A stretch of DNA of 5,500 nt from positions 1-5,500 of the forward strand of contig WFUI01000052.1 of assembly GCA_015485035.1 (NCBI GenBank). Reading direction: 5' to 3'. The position numbers and the translations under genes are program-made. Positions 5,242-5,500 of this stretch are shown here, in pieces. Under the pieces are notes generated by a model, which was given only the letters and a program-made list of their open reading frames with translations, had not been told where the DNA came from and did no database searches. Position 1 is the stretch's first letter. Each line of letters begins with the position of its first letter. Origin of the DNA: Mariprofundus sp. Lineage in GTDB: Bacteria; Pseudomonadota; Zetaproteobacteria; Mariprofundales; Mariprofundaceae.

Positions 5242-5500
5242 ATGCAAGAGGACAAATTTGATACCTATTTACGCTCCTTCAATTATGATGAACGTAAGGC
5301 GATGAAAATTCAGCTGCCTGAAATGCTGGCATTGTATGCTGAAGGTAGAGCACAATTGATCGATATTCGTTTCCATGAAGAATATGCCGCATGGCAGTTA
5401 GGAATAGGACAGCATATTCCTCTGAATGAGTTGCCGGACCGATTGGGTGAACTGAACCGGGATAAAACAATTGTCACCATGTGTCCGCACTATGACCGGG
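5242..5500 (+). CDS. Rhodanese-domain sulfurtransferase, C-terminus beyond window (partial)
   Basis: The first 86 residues are visible. A lead of about 22 residues precedes the domain. QLIDIRFHEEYAAWQLG (D41, R43) matches the rhodanese LIDVR-x-x-x-EY motif, QHIPLNELPDRLGEL is the following IPL-x-ELPDRL segment, and DKTIVTMCPHYDR gives the active-site beta strand and loop with C81 as the predicted persulfide-forming cysteine and R86 closing a six-residue CxxxxR loop. The loop CPHYDR is bulkier than the common CRSGxR type, which may shift substrate preference. Rhodaneses carry sulfane sulfur between thiosulfate, persulfides or other donors and acceptors. There is no signal peptide, so it is probably cytoplasmic. 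ATG 5242 is chosen for the GAGG 6 nt upstream. The gene lies 86 nt after the TauE/SafE permease, and the remainder is outside the window. Confidence 0.85.
   Translation, partial: MQEDKFDTYLRSFNYDERKAMKIQLPEMLALYAEGRAQLIDIRFHEEYAAWQLGIGQHIPLNELPDRLGELNRDKTIVTMCPHYDR

Overview
The window looks like chromosomal DNA from a Gram-negative bacterium, most likely a proteobacterium. It has roughly balanced base composition, strong AAGGAG-type ribosome sites, Sec signal peptides, an RND pump and a periplasmic class II cytochrome c. The species cannot be named from the sequence. Several families here (class II cytochrome c, TauE/SafE exporter, rhodanese, DUF2892, TehB/YeaR-like cupin) are common in respiratory, sulfur- or nitrogen-oxide-handling proteobacteria. 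All supported genes lie on the + strand.

Region 1 (1-3529) is a tightly packed gene set that probably forms one operon. It holds the C-terminal three quarters of an RND efflux permease (start lies before the window), a 152-aa exported class II cytochrome c, a 77-aa DUF2892 membrane hairpin ending in CGTCHD, and a 138-aa protein whose C-terminal part is a DUF1971 (TehB/YeaR-like) cupin behind a short Cys-rich domain. Gaps are 16, 30 and 42 nt, and no terminator is visible between the genes. An FNR/DNR-type inverted repeat sits in the 30-nt gap.

Region 2 (3530-3799) is a 270-nt stretch with no convincing gene. It contains a 16-codon mini-ORF behind an excellent ribosome site, possibly a leader peptide or the stump of a lost gene.

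Region 3 (3803-4362) is a single-gene unit: an exported DUF992 protein followed by a strong intrinsic terminator.

Region 4 (4360-5500) starts with an extended -10 promoter whose -35 element overlaps the terminator's T-tract. It drives a TauE/SafE (TSUP) permease that starts at GTG 4415. After 86 nt comes a rhodanese-domain protein that runs off the window just past its active-site cysteine. Exporter plus rhodanese suggests handling of sulfite, thiosulfate or sulfane sulfur.

I see no RNA genes, insertion sequences, CRISPR arrays or phage genes. I found no clearly new multi-gene system. The items most worth a second look are the DUF2892 CXXCH tail, the compressed Cys-domain/cupin fusion, the FNR-like box and the mini-ORF.
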